Below are positions 17,231 to 26,538 of a stretch of 64,000 nucleotides of DNA, piece by piece. The DNA comes from Fusobacterium necrophorum subsp. necrophorum (GTDB lineage Bacteria; Fusobacteriota; Fusobacteriia; Fusobacteriales; Fusobacteriaceae): NCBI RefSeq assembly GCF_004006635.1, contig NZ_CP034842.1, positions 868,001-932,000 of the forward strand, in the 5' to 3' direction. Both the position numbers and the translations under genes were made by a program. A model generated the notes under the pieces. It was not told where the DNA came from, made no database searches, and was given only the letters and a program-made list of their open reading frames with translations. Every line of letters begins with the position of its first letter. Position 1 is the first letter of the stretch.

Positions 17231-20200
17231 ATGAAAAAATTAAAAAATTTTGAAAATGTTTTAAAATCGCATTTAAAACAAAGAGTAAGAATTACGACAG
17301 CATTCATTGTTGCTTTTTTAATTCATGGGATGCTAAGCTTTGATGTTGAAGCAAGAGATTTAAGAGTTAGGAATCAAATAACTCCGTCAAATTCAAATAA
17401 TGGCTTAAGAATAACTTCAAGCCAAAATGGGACCGATGTTATTAATATTGTTGATCCTAATAATGGAATATCTCACAATAAGTATGTAGATTTTAATGTT
17501 GGGGACAAAAATAATGTTATTTTTAACAACAGTCAAAAAAATGGAACTTCTGTTACAGGAGGAGAAGTCAGTGCAAACCCAAATTTAACAAACTCTGCTT
17601 CTGTTATCTTGAATGAAATTCAAGGAAATTCTGCTTCAGAATTAAACGGAGGACTTGAAGTTTTTGGGAAAAGAGCAGATCTTGTTATTGCCAATGAAAA
17701 TGGAATAAATGTAAATGGAGCAAGATTTATAAACACTTCAGCTCTAACATTATCAACAGGAAAAGTCTCAGTCGATAATAAAAAAATTTCTTTTAACACA
17801 GCTACAAATAATGCAAAGATAGCAGTAAAAGAAAAAGGAATAGAAACAGATTCTGATTACTTGAATATCCTTTCAAGAAGGGCTGAACTAGATGGAGCAA
17901 TCAACTCTGAACATAATAAAAATTTAAATATCAATGTTATAGCTGGTGCAAATACTGTTACAGCTGTAAATGATACTTTCGAATTAAATGCTGAAAACGC
18001 CAAAGATGGAATTACCAATGTAGAAGCTATTTCCGCTTCAAAATTTGGAGCTATGTATGGAAATAACATTTTTATCTTGAGTACTAATAAAGGCGAAGGA
18101 ATCAAATATGAAGGAAGCCTAAAAGCAAAGGATGAAGTGGAGATAATCTCTGAAGGAAAAGTTGTAAGTTCTGACATAAATGGAAAAGATATCAAAATAT
18201 CGTCTAAAGAAGAAATTAACAATATTGGAAAAATGAAAGCGGATAAAAATGTCAGTCTTAATGCTCCTATCGTAAAAAATATGTCCAGATTAGAAGGAAG
18301 TGTTAGATTAAAATCAAATGAACATAATAAAAAGTATCAAAATAGAGAAAGAGGAATTATCTATTATGACTATTATTTAAATGTGAAAAATATGTCAGAA
18401 GTGGAAAATGAATTAAAATTAGTTAAATCGTCTATTGAAGCCGGAAATAATATTGAAATAAATAATAATCTTGAAAATGGAAGTTTTGAAAATTTATCTG
18501 GGGATTTAAAAGCAGGAAATGATATCAAAGTAAAAGGAAATTTTAAAACAAAACATTTGTCAGAAGGAATAAAGCTAGAAGATCTTTTAAAAAGAATAAA
18601 AGTAGATCTTCGTTGGGAGCACAGAAGTCTAGTTGATAACGCATATTTTAATGGAAACTCTTCTTTAACAGATGGAAGCTTGTTGGATGCTTTAAAAATA
18701 ATGACTCAAAAGAAAAATAAAGAATATTACACAGCCTTAAAACAAATTGATGACCCTCAATTAAATAAAGTTTTAAGTGGTTTATTAGGGGCTGATTGGA
18801 GAACAAGGGAACGAATAAAAGATGAAAAAGATTGGAATAAAGAAGCAGCCATAAGTTTTACAAATGGAACTTATTCAATAGAAGCAGGAAATGACTTGAA
18901 AGCTTCTGGAAAAGTGATTGAACTTGGTGGTTCTAATGTTATGACTAAAAAAGAAATATTTGAAGTAGCATCTACGAAAACGGAAAGTTTACAATCAACG
19001 ATTTCAGATGTTAAAAATGCTAATATAAAAGCGAAAAATGTTTATATGGAAGCCGATAATATAACAAATGTAAATGCAGATATTGCAGCGGAAGACAGTG
19101 CGATTCTTTATTCTAAAAACAATATTGATGTGAAGGGAGCTAAAGTTTCTGCTGATAAAATTCTTCTTGAAGCTGGTAAAGATATAAATTTATCTTCAGA
19201 ACTTGGTTTCAAATCTTCTGGGGAACATGCGATTATTAAAGAAACAGATGTTACTGCAAATAAGGCTGTTGGAATCAAATCCAAGAACTTAAATATTTAT
19301 GGTGCAGATGTAGAGGCAAAAGATGGACTTATAAAAATAGACTCTGATAAGTTAAATGTAAAAGATATCAGTACAATCAATGCAAATTATAAGGCCGAAT
19401 TAATAGAAGGAAAAAAATATATTTTAAGAGATCATCAATATACAAAAGCTTTACAAGCTAAAGTGGAATCTACACCTTCTAAAATAATTGCTAATAAAAT
19501 TTTTATCACTGCAAAAGATGGTGCTGCTATTGAGGGTTCACTGATTTCAGGAAAAAATGCTGACAGCATAATCCAAATCATTTCTGAGGGAAATGTCAAT
19601 ATCAAAAATAGCAATAATATTGATTATAGTAATTTTTATTCAGATAGCAGAGGAAAAAATAAAAAAGGAGTCTACAAATTATTAAAAATAGATAAGGCTT
19701 CAAAAGAAAATCTTGACATAGTAGGAAGCAACTTAAAATCGGAAGGAAATATAAATATAAAATCAAAAAATTTAACTGTTGTATCAAGTAAAATAAAAGC
19801 AGGAAAAAAAGTTAACTTAGAAGCCGAAGAAGATATAAAATTACTAGCTTCTTTGAATTCTAAGAAAGAGGAATTAAATAAGATGGAATGGGGTAGCGGT
19901 GCTATCAATAGTTATAAAAAGTCTTTGGAGAAAAAAGATGTAGTGTCTACTATGATTGAAGCTGGAGAAAAAGCAAATGTACATGCAAAAAGAGATTTGT
20001 ATAAACAATCTGTTTTTGTGAAAGCTGGAAGCGTAACTATGAATGGTGAGGCAAATAATTACAGTGATGCTTTAGCTTCAACAGAAATAAAAAAAGAAAC
20101 AGATGTGAAAGCTGGCTTTGGTGTAGAAGGAAAGATTGCTTTTGCTGGAATGGGAGCAGCTGGGGAAGCAAACACTTTAGATAATACAGCAACGGGAAAA

Positions 20201-21493
20201 ACTTCCGGGATAAAAGGTCTTTTAGAAAAAGAGAATGAATTTAAAAAAGCGGAAGCCAGAGCGAAAGTTTACGCAAAAATGGAAGTTAATAAGAGCATAA
20301 AAGAAAGTAAAAATTATGTAAATAACAACATTACCTCGGAAAGTGGTGATGTGACTATAGGTTCTAATGGGGTCACTGATATAGGAAATACCGATATCAA
20401 TTCTCAAAATGATGTTAACTTAAGAGGTAAAAAAGTAGAAACCACTACAAAGGAAAATGTAACGAAAGAGGTTAATCATAAGCTTGATCTTTCTGTAAAA
20501 GGTGACATCGCTTTTTCTAATGAAAATGTCAATAAATTGAATGATTTGGCAAATGATGTTCTAAAAAGTAAAGAGATGTTAGAAAAGAAAGATATACTCG
20601 GGTTAGCTCAAAAAGCAGAAGAAACAATCAAAGATTTAAAAGAAACGATTCCAAATCTAACTAAAAAAGACATTTTAGGAATAAAATCAAGTCAGGGAGT
20701 AGGGGTAGAATACACTAATAAAACTTCTACTACTACGGAAACAACAGCTTCTTCTTTGAAAGCGAAAGGGAAGTTAAATATAAAGGCAGATGAAGGAGAT
20801 ATTACTTTAAAAAACACTTATTTAAAAGCTCAAGAGTTTAACACAGAAACTCCTGGAAAAGTTAATCTTTTAGCAGGGAAGAAAACGATTCATAAAGAAG
20901 AAAATTCTTTAAAGGTTGGTGTATCAGTTAACGAAAATGTAGGAGTCAATATAGCAGATGGAGCCAATGCTAAAATTGGTGTAGGTGTTCAAGCTAGTTA
21001 CAATGGCGGAACTGATTTGAATAAAAAAAGTTTAAATACAACTGTAGAGGTAGGAAAAGTGAATCATAAAGCTGCAGCTGTAAATGAAGATAATAAAACA
21101 GACTTTTATTACAAAGATAAAAGAGGTGCAGGAGTTGATGTTGATTTAAAAATAGGAGTTTCTTCGAATCATATAGTAGCGGCAGATGGAAATGTAGGAG
21201 GAAATGTGAATTATTCTTTTGCGGCTGGAAAATCAACAACAGATGTTGTAACAAATAAGACAGAAAGTACTGATGTAAAAGCAGGGGTTGGACTGAAAGC
21301 TTCTGTTGGAATAGATGGAAAAAGTCCAGATTTTTCAATTTCAACAGACCAAATTGAATATAAAAAAGATGGAAAAGTATTAGTTAATATTGACGCAAAA
21401 GATAAAATGATCACCAAAGAGAGAATTGAACAGATGAGAGATAAGGTAAAAAATTGGAGAACTCCAACAAATAGTGCGGAAAAATTAATCTAA
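17231..21493 (+). CDS. TpsA-type filamentous haemagglutinin-like exoprotein
   Basis: 1420 residues from an ATG preceded by GGGGAGGAG. It starts with a long signal peptide (about 40 residues, basic stretch then ITTAFIVAFLIHGML). Residues about 45-300 are the TPS secretion domain: NPNLTNSASVILNEIQ, SELNGGLEVFGKRADLVIAN and ENGINVNGARFINTS follow the FHA pattern. The rest is repetitive, with many short strand motifs such as INIKSKNL and VNLEAEEDIKL, as in a right-handed beta-helix. No toxin domain or C-terminal barrel is evident. It should be exported through the TpsB encoded next, and act as an adhesin. Shorter than FhaB or the F. necrophorum leukotoxin. Confidence 0.88.
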   Translation: MKKLKNFENVLKSHLKQRVRITTAFIVAFLIHGMLSFDVEARDLRVRNQITPSNSNNGLRITSSQNGTDVINIVDPNNGISHNKYVDFNVGDKNNVIFNNSQKNGTSVTGGEVSANPNLTNSASVILNEIQGNSASELNGGLEVFGKRADLVIANENGINVNGARFINTSALTLSTGKVSVDNKKISFNTATNNAKIAVKEKGIETDSDYLNILSRRAELDGAINSEHNKNLNINVIAGANTVTAVNDTFELNAENAKDGITNVEAISASKFGAMYGNNIFILSTNKGEGIKYEGSLKAKDEVEIISEGKVVSSDINGKDIKISSKEEINNIGKMKADKNVSLNAPIVKNMSRLEGSVRLKSNEHNKKYQNRERGIIYYDYYLNVKNMSEVENELKLVKSSIEAGNNIEINNNLENGSFENLSGDLKAGNDIKVKGNFKTKHLSEGIKLEDLLKRIKVDLRWEHRSLVDNAYFNGNSSLTDGSLLDALKIMTQKKNKEYYTALKQIDDPQLNKVLSGLLGADWRTRERIKDEKDWNKEAAISFTNGTYSIEAGNDLKASGKVIELGGSNVMTKKEIFEVASTKTESLQSTISDVKNANIKAKNVYMEADNITNVNADIAAEDSAILYSKNNIDVKGAKVSADKILLEAGKDINLSSELGFKSSGEHAIIKETDVTANKAVGIKSKNLNIYGADVEAKDGLIKIDSDKLNVKDISTINANYKAELIEGKKYILRDHQYTKALQAKVESTPSKIIANKIFITAKDGAAIEGSLISGKNADSIIQIISEGNVNIKNSNNIDYSNFYSDSRGKNKKGVYKLLKIDKASKENLDIVGSNLKSEGNINIKSKNLTVVSSKIKAGKKVNLEAEEDIKLLASLNSKKEELNKMEWGSGAINSYKKSLEKKDVVSTMIEAGEKANVHAKRDLYKQSVFVKAGSVTMNGEANNYSDALASTEIKKETDVKAGFGVEGKIAFAGMGAAGEANTLDNTATGKTSGIKGLLEKENEFKKAEARAKVYAKMEVNKSIKESKNYVNNNITSESGDVTIGSNGVTDIGNTDINSQNDVNLRGKKVETTTKENVTKEVNHKLDLSVKGDIAFSNENVNKLNDLANDVLKSKEMLEKKDILGLAQKAEETIKDLKETIPNLTKKDILGIKSSQGVGVEYTNKTSTTTETTASSLKAKGKLNIKADEGDITLKNTYLKAQEFNTETPGKVNLLAGKKTIHKEENSLKVGVSVNENVGVNIADGANAKIGVGVQASYNGGTDLNKKSLNTTVEVGKVNHKAAAVNEDNKTDFYYKDKRGAGVDVDLKIGVSSNHIVAADGNVGGNVNYSFAAGKSTTDVVTNKTESTDVKAGVGLKASVGIDGKSPDFSISTDQIEYKKDGKVLVNIDAKDKMITKERIEQMRDKVKNWRTPTNSAEKLI

Positions 21494-21514
21494 AAATGGT
21501 AAAAGGAGATATTT

Positions 21515-22801
21515 TTGAGATTTACTTTTATAAAAATGATATTCTTATTTTGTATCATTACTAACGATTGTCTCGCAAATATTTTAAAGGAAAACAAAAC
21601 TTATGTAAATAAAATTATTACTGATGGAAATTATTCTTTGATGTTACCTTTTAAGGAGAATGATGTTTTCAACATACAGCAACTTGATCAATTAGTAGAA
21701 AATTTGAAAACAAATTTAAGTGAACCCCAAGTTGTGGTGATACCATCAAATAAAGAAAATTATTATGATATTATTATAAAAACTGAAAGAAAAAAAATAT
21801 TGGATGCGAACATAACATTAGATAATAACAATTATAAGGATTATGGCAGAGAAAATTTATATTTAAGTTTAGGACGTGATCATATCTTTTCAGGAGGAGA
21901 TTATTTCTCAATTTACACGAAAGAAAGGCTTACAAAAAATAGAAAAGAGCATAGGGAAAGCTTATATAGTCTATCTTATGCTATACCGATAAGAAATTGG
22001 AAAGTAAGTTACAGTTTTTCTCATGAAAAAACAAAAAATAAGATTTTATCTTCAAAATATGAAAATAGAAAGGTAGAAAATATCCATAATGTAGAATTTT
22101 CTAAAGTGCTGTATCGAAATGCAACAAAAAAAATAGATTTTTTCTTTGGTTTTAACTTAAAAGATACTAAAAACTATTTTAATGAAATAAAATTGGAAGT
22201 TTCTAGCAAAAGACGTAATAAAATATTCTTGGGAAGCAGAATGTATTATTATTTTAATAATGCTGTGCTTTATTTGGAACCTAGCATCGAAAGAGGAGTA
22301 AGATTTTTGGGAGGGGAAGGAGACAAGAATAATAAGCAAGTGAGTTTTCCATTTGATAAAGAGTTTAAAAAATACAACATGAATATTTATCTAAGTAAAA
22401 GTTTCTTTCCCACAAATTATGGATACTTTAATTATACGGCAAATATTTCGGCTAGCTATACCTCTGACCATTTATTAGATGCAAATAAGTTTGAAATGGG
22501 AGGTTTGAATAGTGTAAGAGGCTTTAAAGAAAGTACAATAAAGGGAGATAAAGGGATTTATATGTCAAATACTTTCTCTTTTGAACGAGAAGGGATTTCT
22601 CCCTTTATTGGTTTTGACTTTGGTTTATCTAGAGACTATTATAGAAAGGAAAGTGATAGATTAGTAGGAGCAGCAACAGGAATAAAGTTTAAGAAAAGGA
22701 ATATAGTTGCAAGTGTGACATTTTCAAAAGCATTAAAATATGCTCAAGATATGCCAAGAGAAAATCCCCCGATTTATTTCAAGGTTTCATATTCCTTTTA
22801 A
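21515..22801 (+). CDS. TpsB-type (ShlB/FhaC family) outer-membrane transporter, short form
   Basis: 428 residues, against about 550-580 in the family. A signal peptide (residues 1-22) is followed by what looks like a single POTRA region (residues about 30-105, with VFNIQQLDQLVENLKT and YYDIIIKTER); the first POTRA seems missing. The rest is a 16-strand-type barrel with NSVRGFKEST, the conserved VRG(Y/F) motif of loop 6, ending in YFKVSYSF with terminal Phe. It would secrete the adjacent TpsA. The frame opens with TTG at correct spacing from AAGGAG; no better ATG is available. Second gene of the operon. Confidence 0.85.
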   Translation: MRFTFIKMIFLFCIITNDCLANILKENKTYVNKIITDGNYSLMLPFKENDVFNIQQLDQLVENLKTNLSEPQVVVIPSNKENYYDIIIKTERKKILDANITLDNNNYKDYGRENLYLSLGRDHIFSGGDYFSIYTKERLTKNRKEHRESLYSLSYAIPIRNWKVSYSFSHEKTKNKILSSKYENRKVENIHNVEFSKVLYRNATKKIDFFFGFNLKDTKNYFNEIKLEVSSKRRNKIFLGSRMYYYFNNAVLYLEPSIERGVRFLGGEGDKNNKQVSFPFDKEFKKYNMNIYLSKSFFPTNYGYFNYTANISASYTSDHLLDANKFEMGGLNSVRGFKESTIKGDKGIYMSNTFSFEREGISPFIGFDFGLSRDYYRKESDRLVGAATGIKFKKRNIVASVTFSKALKYAQDMPRENPPIYFKVSYSF

Positions 22802-22813
22802 CTCTTGATACTT

Positions 22814-22848
22814 AGCTTTCTATGGTAAATATACTATCATAGAAGGCT
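22814..22848 (+). terminator. Hairpin after the TpsAB operon
   Basis: AGCTTTCTATG pairs with CATAGAAGGCT (11 pairs, one G-U) around a 13-base loop; the T-tract after it is weak. Confidence 0.5.
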
Positions 22849-22869
22849 TTGTTATAGAATCAAAAATAA

Positions 22870-22897
22870 AAAACCTCTTGATATTTCAAGAGGTTTT
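22870..22897. terminator. Bidirectional terminator between convergent genes
   Basis: CCTCTTGA pairs with TCAAGAGG around a 4-base loop, flanked by A-run and T-run on opposite sides, so it can stop the TpsAB transcript and the small lipoprotein transcript. Confidence 0.85.
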
Positions 22898-22918
22898 TGC
22901 TTTTTAACCCAAAGACAA

Positions 22919-23173
22919 TTATTGTTTGTCAGTAGTAGCAGCTTCTTTCATGTCAGCGGCAGCTTCTTTTACAGCGTCTGCAGCTTCAGCAGCAGCTTCT
23001 GTTGTAGCTTCAGCAGCTTGTTCTACAGTTTCAGTTGCTTCTGTAGCAGCTTCTTCTACTACTTCAGCAGCTTGTTCTACAGCTGTTTGTTCTTCAGCTG
23101 GAGCAGCTTCTTCTTTTTGTCCACATGCAACCATTCCTAACATTAAAGCTAAAAGTACTAATAATTTTTTCAT
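22919..23173 (-). CDS. Small Ala/Glu-rich lipoprotein
   Basis: 84 residues. Signal peptide MKKLLVLLALMLGMVACG has a clear lipobox with Cys at residue 17. The mature chain is almost entirely Ala, Glu, Thr and Val in loose repeats of EQAAE and EAAxE type, giving a long acidic helix or coiled coil much like a small Lpp-type or fusobacterial surface lipoprotein. No domain is recognised. Low-complexity lipoproteins of this sort are common in Fusobacterium; comparison with the defensin inducer FAD-I is possible but not shown. Strong GGGAG start site; own extended -10 promoter and terminator. Confidence 0.85.
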   Translation of the reverse strand: MKKLLVLLALMLGMVACGQKEEAAPAEEQTAVEQAAEVVEEAATEATETVEQAAEATTEAAAEAADAVKEAAADMKEAATTDKQ

Positions 23174-23227
23174 TCGTGTTCCACTCCCTTTTTCGTTATA
23201 AAAATAATTTTTCTTTTCACGAGAATT

Positions 23228-23236
23228 AGTATATCA
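23228..23236 (-). promoter_or_regulatory. Extended -10 promoter of the small lipoprotein gene
   Basis: Minus strand TGATATACT, an extended -10 hexamer, about 55 bases before the start codon; no good -35 is seen. Confidence 0.5.
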
Positions 23237-23385
23237 CAAAAAACAAAAAAGAAAAGTATTTTTCTAAAAAGAAAGAAAAAAGATAGAAAAAATTCAGAAA
23301 TAAGAATGATGAGTTCAAAAAAAGCACATATCTAGAAAAGAGGTTTTGATGCTTTTTCCAAGTGGAAGCGAGCTAAGATGTCTTC

Positions 23386-23414
23386 TTGAATTTTATTAGT
23401 AGAAATGTTATAAT
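23386..23414 (+). promoter_or_regulatory. Promoter of the cobUSCT-radC-ricT operon
   Basis: TTGAAT, 17-base spacer, perfect TATAAT, about 35 bases before cobU. No cobalamin riboswitch motif is seen in the 270 bases upstream. Confidence 0.7.
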
Positions 23415-23450
23415 AAAAAGAACGATTTACAGTAAAAAGGAGAGATCATT

Positions 23451-24017
23451 ATGGGTAGGATTATTTATTTTACCGGAGGGGCTCGTAGTGGGAAAAGTGC
23501 TCACTCAGAGCAATATATTTTGGATCGTCACTATGATCATAAAATTTATCTGGCAACTGCTGTCGTGTTTGATGAAGAAATGAAGGAAAGAGTAAAACTT
23601 CATGTAGAACGTCGAGGAAAGGAATGGGATACTTTAGAAGGTTATCGCAACTTATATGATTTGGTAAAAGCTTCTATGAAAGAGGCAACCAGAGGAGTTA
23701 TTTTATTGGATTGCATTACTAATATGGTGAGTAATGTATTATTGGAAGAACAGGAAGATTGGGAGAATATTTCTCAGGAAAGAATACAAGAATTGGAAAA
23801 ATATATCTTAGAGGAAATTTCCACTTTTTTGGAGAAAATCAAAAAGACATCCTATGATTTGGTTGTCGTTTCTAACGAATTGGGAATGGGATTGGTTCCT
23901 CCCTATCCTCTTGGAAGATATTTTCGGGACATTTGTGGTAGAGCCAATCAATTGGTTGCAGAGGAAGCTCAGGAGTCTTATTTTATTGTGTCAGGGACAA
24001 AGTTACGTTTGAAGTAG
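23451..24017 (+). CDS. cobU: Adenosylcobinamide kinase / adenosylcobinamide-phosphate guanylyltransferase
   Basis: 188 residues. Walker A loop GGARSGKSAHSEQY at the N-terminus, the family helix HVERRGKEWDTLE, LLDCITNMVSN, and the signature SNELGMGLVPPYPLGRYFRD. It phosphorylates and then guanylylates adenosylcobinamide in the nucleotide-loop assembly of vitamin B12. AAAAGGAG precedes the ATG. First of four consecutive genes for the lower-ligand steps. Confidence 0.96.
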   Translation: MGRIIYFTGGARSGKSAHSEQYILDRHYDHKIYLATAVVFDEEMKERVKLHVERRGKEWDTLEGYRNLYDLVKASMKEATRGVILLDCITNMVSNVLLEEQEDWENISQERIQELEKYILEEISTFLEKIKKTSYDLVVVSNELGMGLVPPYPLGRYFRDICGRANQLVAEEAQESYFIVSGTKLRLK

Positions 24018-24036
24018 AAAGCATAGGGGTGAGCAG

Positions 24037-24855
24037 ATGAAAAAACTGATGTTGTTATTTTCTTTTATGACAAGGCTACCGGTATCAAAAAAAGGAAAAA
24101 CAGAGTTTGATTCCGAAGAGTTAGGAAAATCTATGAAATTTTTTCCCGTGATTGGTTTGGTCATTGGATTGATTTTATATTTATTTGCAAGAGGGATTTC
24201 CTTTCTTACATCCCCTATTTTTCCTTTTTTATTAAGTGTATTGATTTTATTATTGGAAGTAGCAATTACCGGAGCTTTGCATTTGGACGGCTTGGCAGAT
24301 ACTTTTGACGGGATGTTCAGCTATCGAAGCAAACAGAAAATTTTGGAAATTATGAAAGACTCAAGGTTAGGAACCAATGGAGCTCTTGCTCTTATCTTTT
24401 ATTTTTTATTGAAATGGAGTATTTTTGCAGAATTATTTTATGCCTTAGGAAAGAATTATTTTGCAATCTTCTTGATAACTATGCCCGTCATTGCAAGATT
24501 GGGGAGTGTTATTCACTGTGCTTTTTTTCCTTATGCCAGAGCAACCGGAATGGGAAAGAGCTTTGTGGATTATACCGGAAAGAAAGAGTTGGTGTTTTCT
24601 ATGTTACTGACAGGAAGTATTTTAGGAGTTGTGTGGTATTTGAGTAAAGCAGTATTTTCTGTCATTGTTGCTTTAGGAATTTCTTGTTTGCTTCTTATGT
24701 TGTTTCAATATTTGTTTGGAAAATTGGTACAGCATAAAATTGGGGGAATTACAGGGGATACATTAGGAGCTCTTGTGGAGTTGTCAGAAGTAATGTATGG
24801 ATTTTTTTTATATATTTGTATTTATGCAACAGAATGGCTTATTATTTATTGTTAG
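24037..24855 (+). CDS. cobS: Adenosylcobinamide-GDP ribazoletransferase (cobalamin synthase)
   Basis: 272 residues with about seven membrane segments. The family metal/nucleotide signature LHLDGLADTFDGMFS is clear, followed by MKDSRLGTNGALAL, and KIGGITGDTLGALVELSE near the C-terminus. It joins adenosylcobinamide-GDP to alpha-ribazole (phosphate) in the inner membrane. Lies 20 bases behind cobU. Confidence 0.96.
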   Translation: MKKLMLLFSFMTRLPVSKKGKTEFDSEELGKSMKFFPVIGLVIGLILYLFARGISFLTSPIFPFLLSVLILLLEVAITGALHLDGLADTFDGMFSYRSKQKILEIMKDSRLGTNGALALIFYFLLKWSIFAELFYALGKNYFAIFLITMPVIARLGSVIHCAFFPYARATGMGKSFVDYTGKKELVFSMLLTGSILGVVWYLSKAVFSVIVALGISCLLLMLFQYLFGKLVQHKIGGITGDTLGALVELSEVMYGFFLYICIYATEWLIIYC

Positions 24856-24870
24856 AGTATAGGGAGAGAT

Positions 24871-25452
24871 ATGGGAAAAATTATTTTAGTTCGACATGGA
24901 CAGACACAGATGAACGCAGATCGAATTTATTTCGGAAAATTAGACCCTTCCCTGAATGATTTGGGGAAAATACAGGCTCAAGAGGCAAAAAAACGTCTGG
25001 AGCAGGAAATCGATTGCTATGATTATATTCATGCGAGTCCTTTGAAGAGAACCAAAGAGACGGCGGAGCTTATTAATTTTTTAGGAAAGGATATTGTATT
25101 CGATCAAAGACTGGAAGAAATTAATTTTGGAATTTTTGAGGGCTTAACCTATCAGGAGATTGTGGAACGTTATCCTAAGCAGTATGAGAAAAGTGTTACA
25201 GATTGGCGACAATATAACTATGAAACAGGGGAAAGTTTAGAAATGTTACAAAAAAGAGTGATCGAATATATCTTTTCTTTGGATTTAAAAAAGAATCATC
25301 TTATTGTAAGTCATTGGGGAGTCATCTGTTCCTTTTTAAGTTATGTCATGTCTAAAAATTTAGAAAGTTATTGGAAATTTAAAATTATCAATGGTGGGCT
25401 TGTTATCTTAGAAGTAAAGGATAATTTTCCTGTATTGACAAAGTTGATATAA
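24871..25452 (+). CDS. cobC: Histidine phosphatase, probable alpha-ribazole phosphatase
   Basis: 193 residues of the phosphoglycerate-mutase-like branch. The catalytic His is in LVRHGQTQMN, with SPLKRTKETAE, the acid Glu in NFGIFEGLTYQE and the second His in IVSHWGVI. Position between cobS and cobT argues for removal of the 5' phosphate from alpha-ribazole phosphate or adenosylcobalamin phosphate rather than for a general phosphatase. Confidence 0.88.
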   Translation: MGKIILVRHGQTQMNADRIYFGKLDPSLNDLGKIQAQEAKKRLEQEIDCYDYIHASPLKRTKETAELINFLGKDIVFDQRLEEINFGIFEGLTYQEIVERYPKQYEKSVTDWRQYNYETGESLEMLQKRVIEYIFSLDLKKNHLIVSHWGVICSFLSYVMSKNLESYWKFKIINGGLVILEVKDNFPVLTKLI

Positions 25453-25462
25453 AGGGGTCGAT

Positions 25463-26521
25463 ATGAAAGGCTTGGAGGATATTCTTTCCGGAATTGTGGG
25501 TAAAGATGTGCATTCCATTCAACGGGTAACGAAAATATTAAAGGAGAAGATGAAGCCTGAAAGAAGTTTGGGAGTGTTGGAAGAATTGGTGCAGAAAATG
25601 GCGGGAATCTATTCCTATCCCTTGCCTCCAATTCAGAGAAAGTGTCATATTGTCGCTGTGGCAGATAATGGCATTATTGAAGAACAGGTATCTTCCTGCC
25701 CTTTGGAATATACTCGTTTAGTATCGGAAGCCATGTTACATAATATGGCTACCATTGGTATTTTCACAAAGCAATTGGGAATTGATTTACAAGTGGTAGA
25801 TATTGGAATGAAGGAGGACATTCAAAAGGAATATTCAAATTTTTATCGAAAAAAAATAAGAAGGGGTAGCAGAAATTTTACAAAAGAAGCCGCGATGACA
25901 AAAGAAGAGTGTGAAAGAGCAATTTTGGAAGGTTTTTCTTTTATAGGAGAGAAGCAAAAAGAATATGATATTTTTTCGAATGGAGAAATGGGAATCGGAA
26001 ATACGACTACGAGTTCGGCGGTGTTGTATGCGATGACTCAAAAAAATATTCATGATGTGGTCGGGCATGGCGGAGGACTTTCGGAAGAAGGTCTACTACG
26101 AAAAAAACAAATCATTCAAGATGCTTGTCAGAAATATCAATTATTTGGAAAAGAAAGTCTGGAAATTTTAAGGATTGTGGGTGGCTATGACATTGCTTTT
26201 TTAGTGGGTTGTTATTTGGGAAGTGCTTTTTATCGAAAGGCGATGATTGTGGACGGATTTATTTCTGCCGTAGCTGCTTTGATTGCTTGTCGATTGAAAG
26301 CGGAGGTACAGGATTATTGTATTTTCAGTCATCAAAGCGAGGAGCCCGGAATGAGAATTATTCTAGAGGAACTGGGGGAGAGTACTTTTTTACAAATGAA
26401 AATGAGGCTGGGAGAGGGGACAGGAGCTGTGTTGGTATATCCCATGATAGACTGTGCCTTTGCTATGTTTCAAATCTTAAGAACTCCAAAGGAAATTTAT
26501 GATATGTTCTACGAGCAGTAG
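25463..26521 (+). CDS. cobT: Nicotinate-nucleotide--dimethylbenzimidazole phosphoribosyltransferase
   Basis: 352 residues, full length. It activates the lower-ligand base as alpha-ribazole phosphate. Visible: VAVADNGIIEEQV, the phosphate-binding GEMGIGNTTTSSAVLY, VGHGGGLSEEGL, VGGYDIAFLVGCYLGSA, VDGFISAVAAL and SHQSEEPGM with the catalytic Glu region. Last of the four cobalamin genes. The window has no cob genes for the ring itself apart from the cobA domain, so this cell could be salvaging cobinamide or carry the rest elsewhere. Confidence 0.95.
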   Translation: MKGLEDILSGIVGKDVHSIQRVTKILKEKMKPERSLGVLEELVQKMAGIYSYPLPPIQRKCHIVAVADNGIIEEQVSSCPLEYTRLVSEAMLHNMATIGIFTKQLGIDLQVVDIGMKEDIQKEYSNFYRKKIRRGSRNFTKEAAMTKEECERAILEGFSFIGEKQKEYDIFSNGEMGIGNTTTSSAVLYAMTQKNIHDVVGHGGGLSEEGLLRKKQIIQDACQKYQLFGKESLEILRIVGGYDIAFLVGCYLGSAFYRKAMIVDGFISAVAALIACRLKAEVQDYCIFSHQSEEPGMRIILEELGESTFLQMKMRLGEGTGAVLVYPMIDCAFAMFQILRTPKEIYDMFYEQ

Positions 26522-26538
26522 GAAGGAGTCTACAATTT

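Noticed and set aside
17231..21493. Could the large exoprotein be the F. necrophorum leukotoxin LktA?
   Set aside because: LktA is over 3200 residues and its transporter gene precedes it; this protein is 1420 residues and the transporter follows.
22919..23173. Naming the small lipoprotein FAD-I
   Set aside because: Only composition and lipobox agree; composition-biased sequence cannot show homology by eye.
22922..23201. Plus-strand Ser/Phe-rich and Ala/Ser-rich open frames opposite the small lipoprotein
   Set aside because: They are antisense shadows of an Ala/Glu repeat; the minus-strand gene has signal peptide, lipobox, ribosome site, promoter and terminator.
23174..23450. Cobalamin riboswitch expected before cobU
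   Set aside because: The region is A-rich, has a plain promoter close to cobU and shows no B12-box or the required long conserved core.
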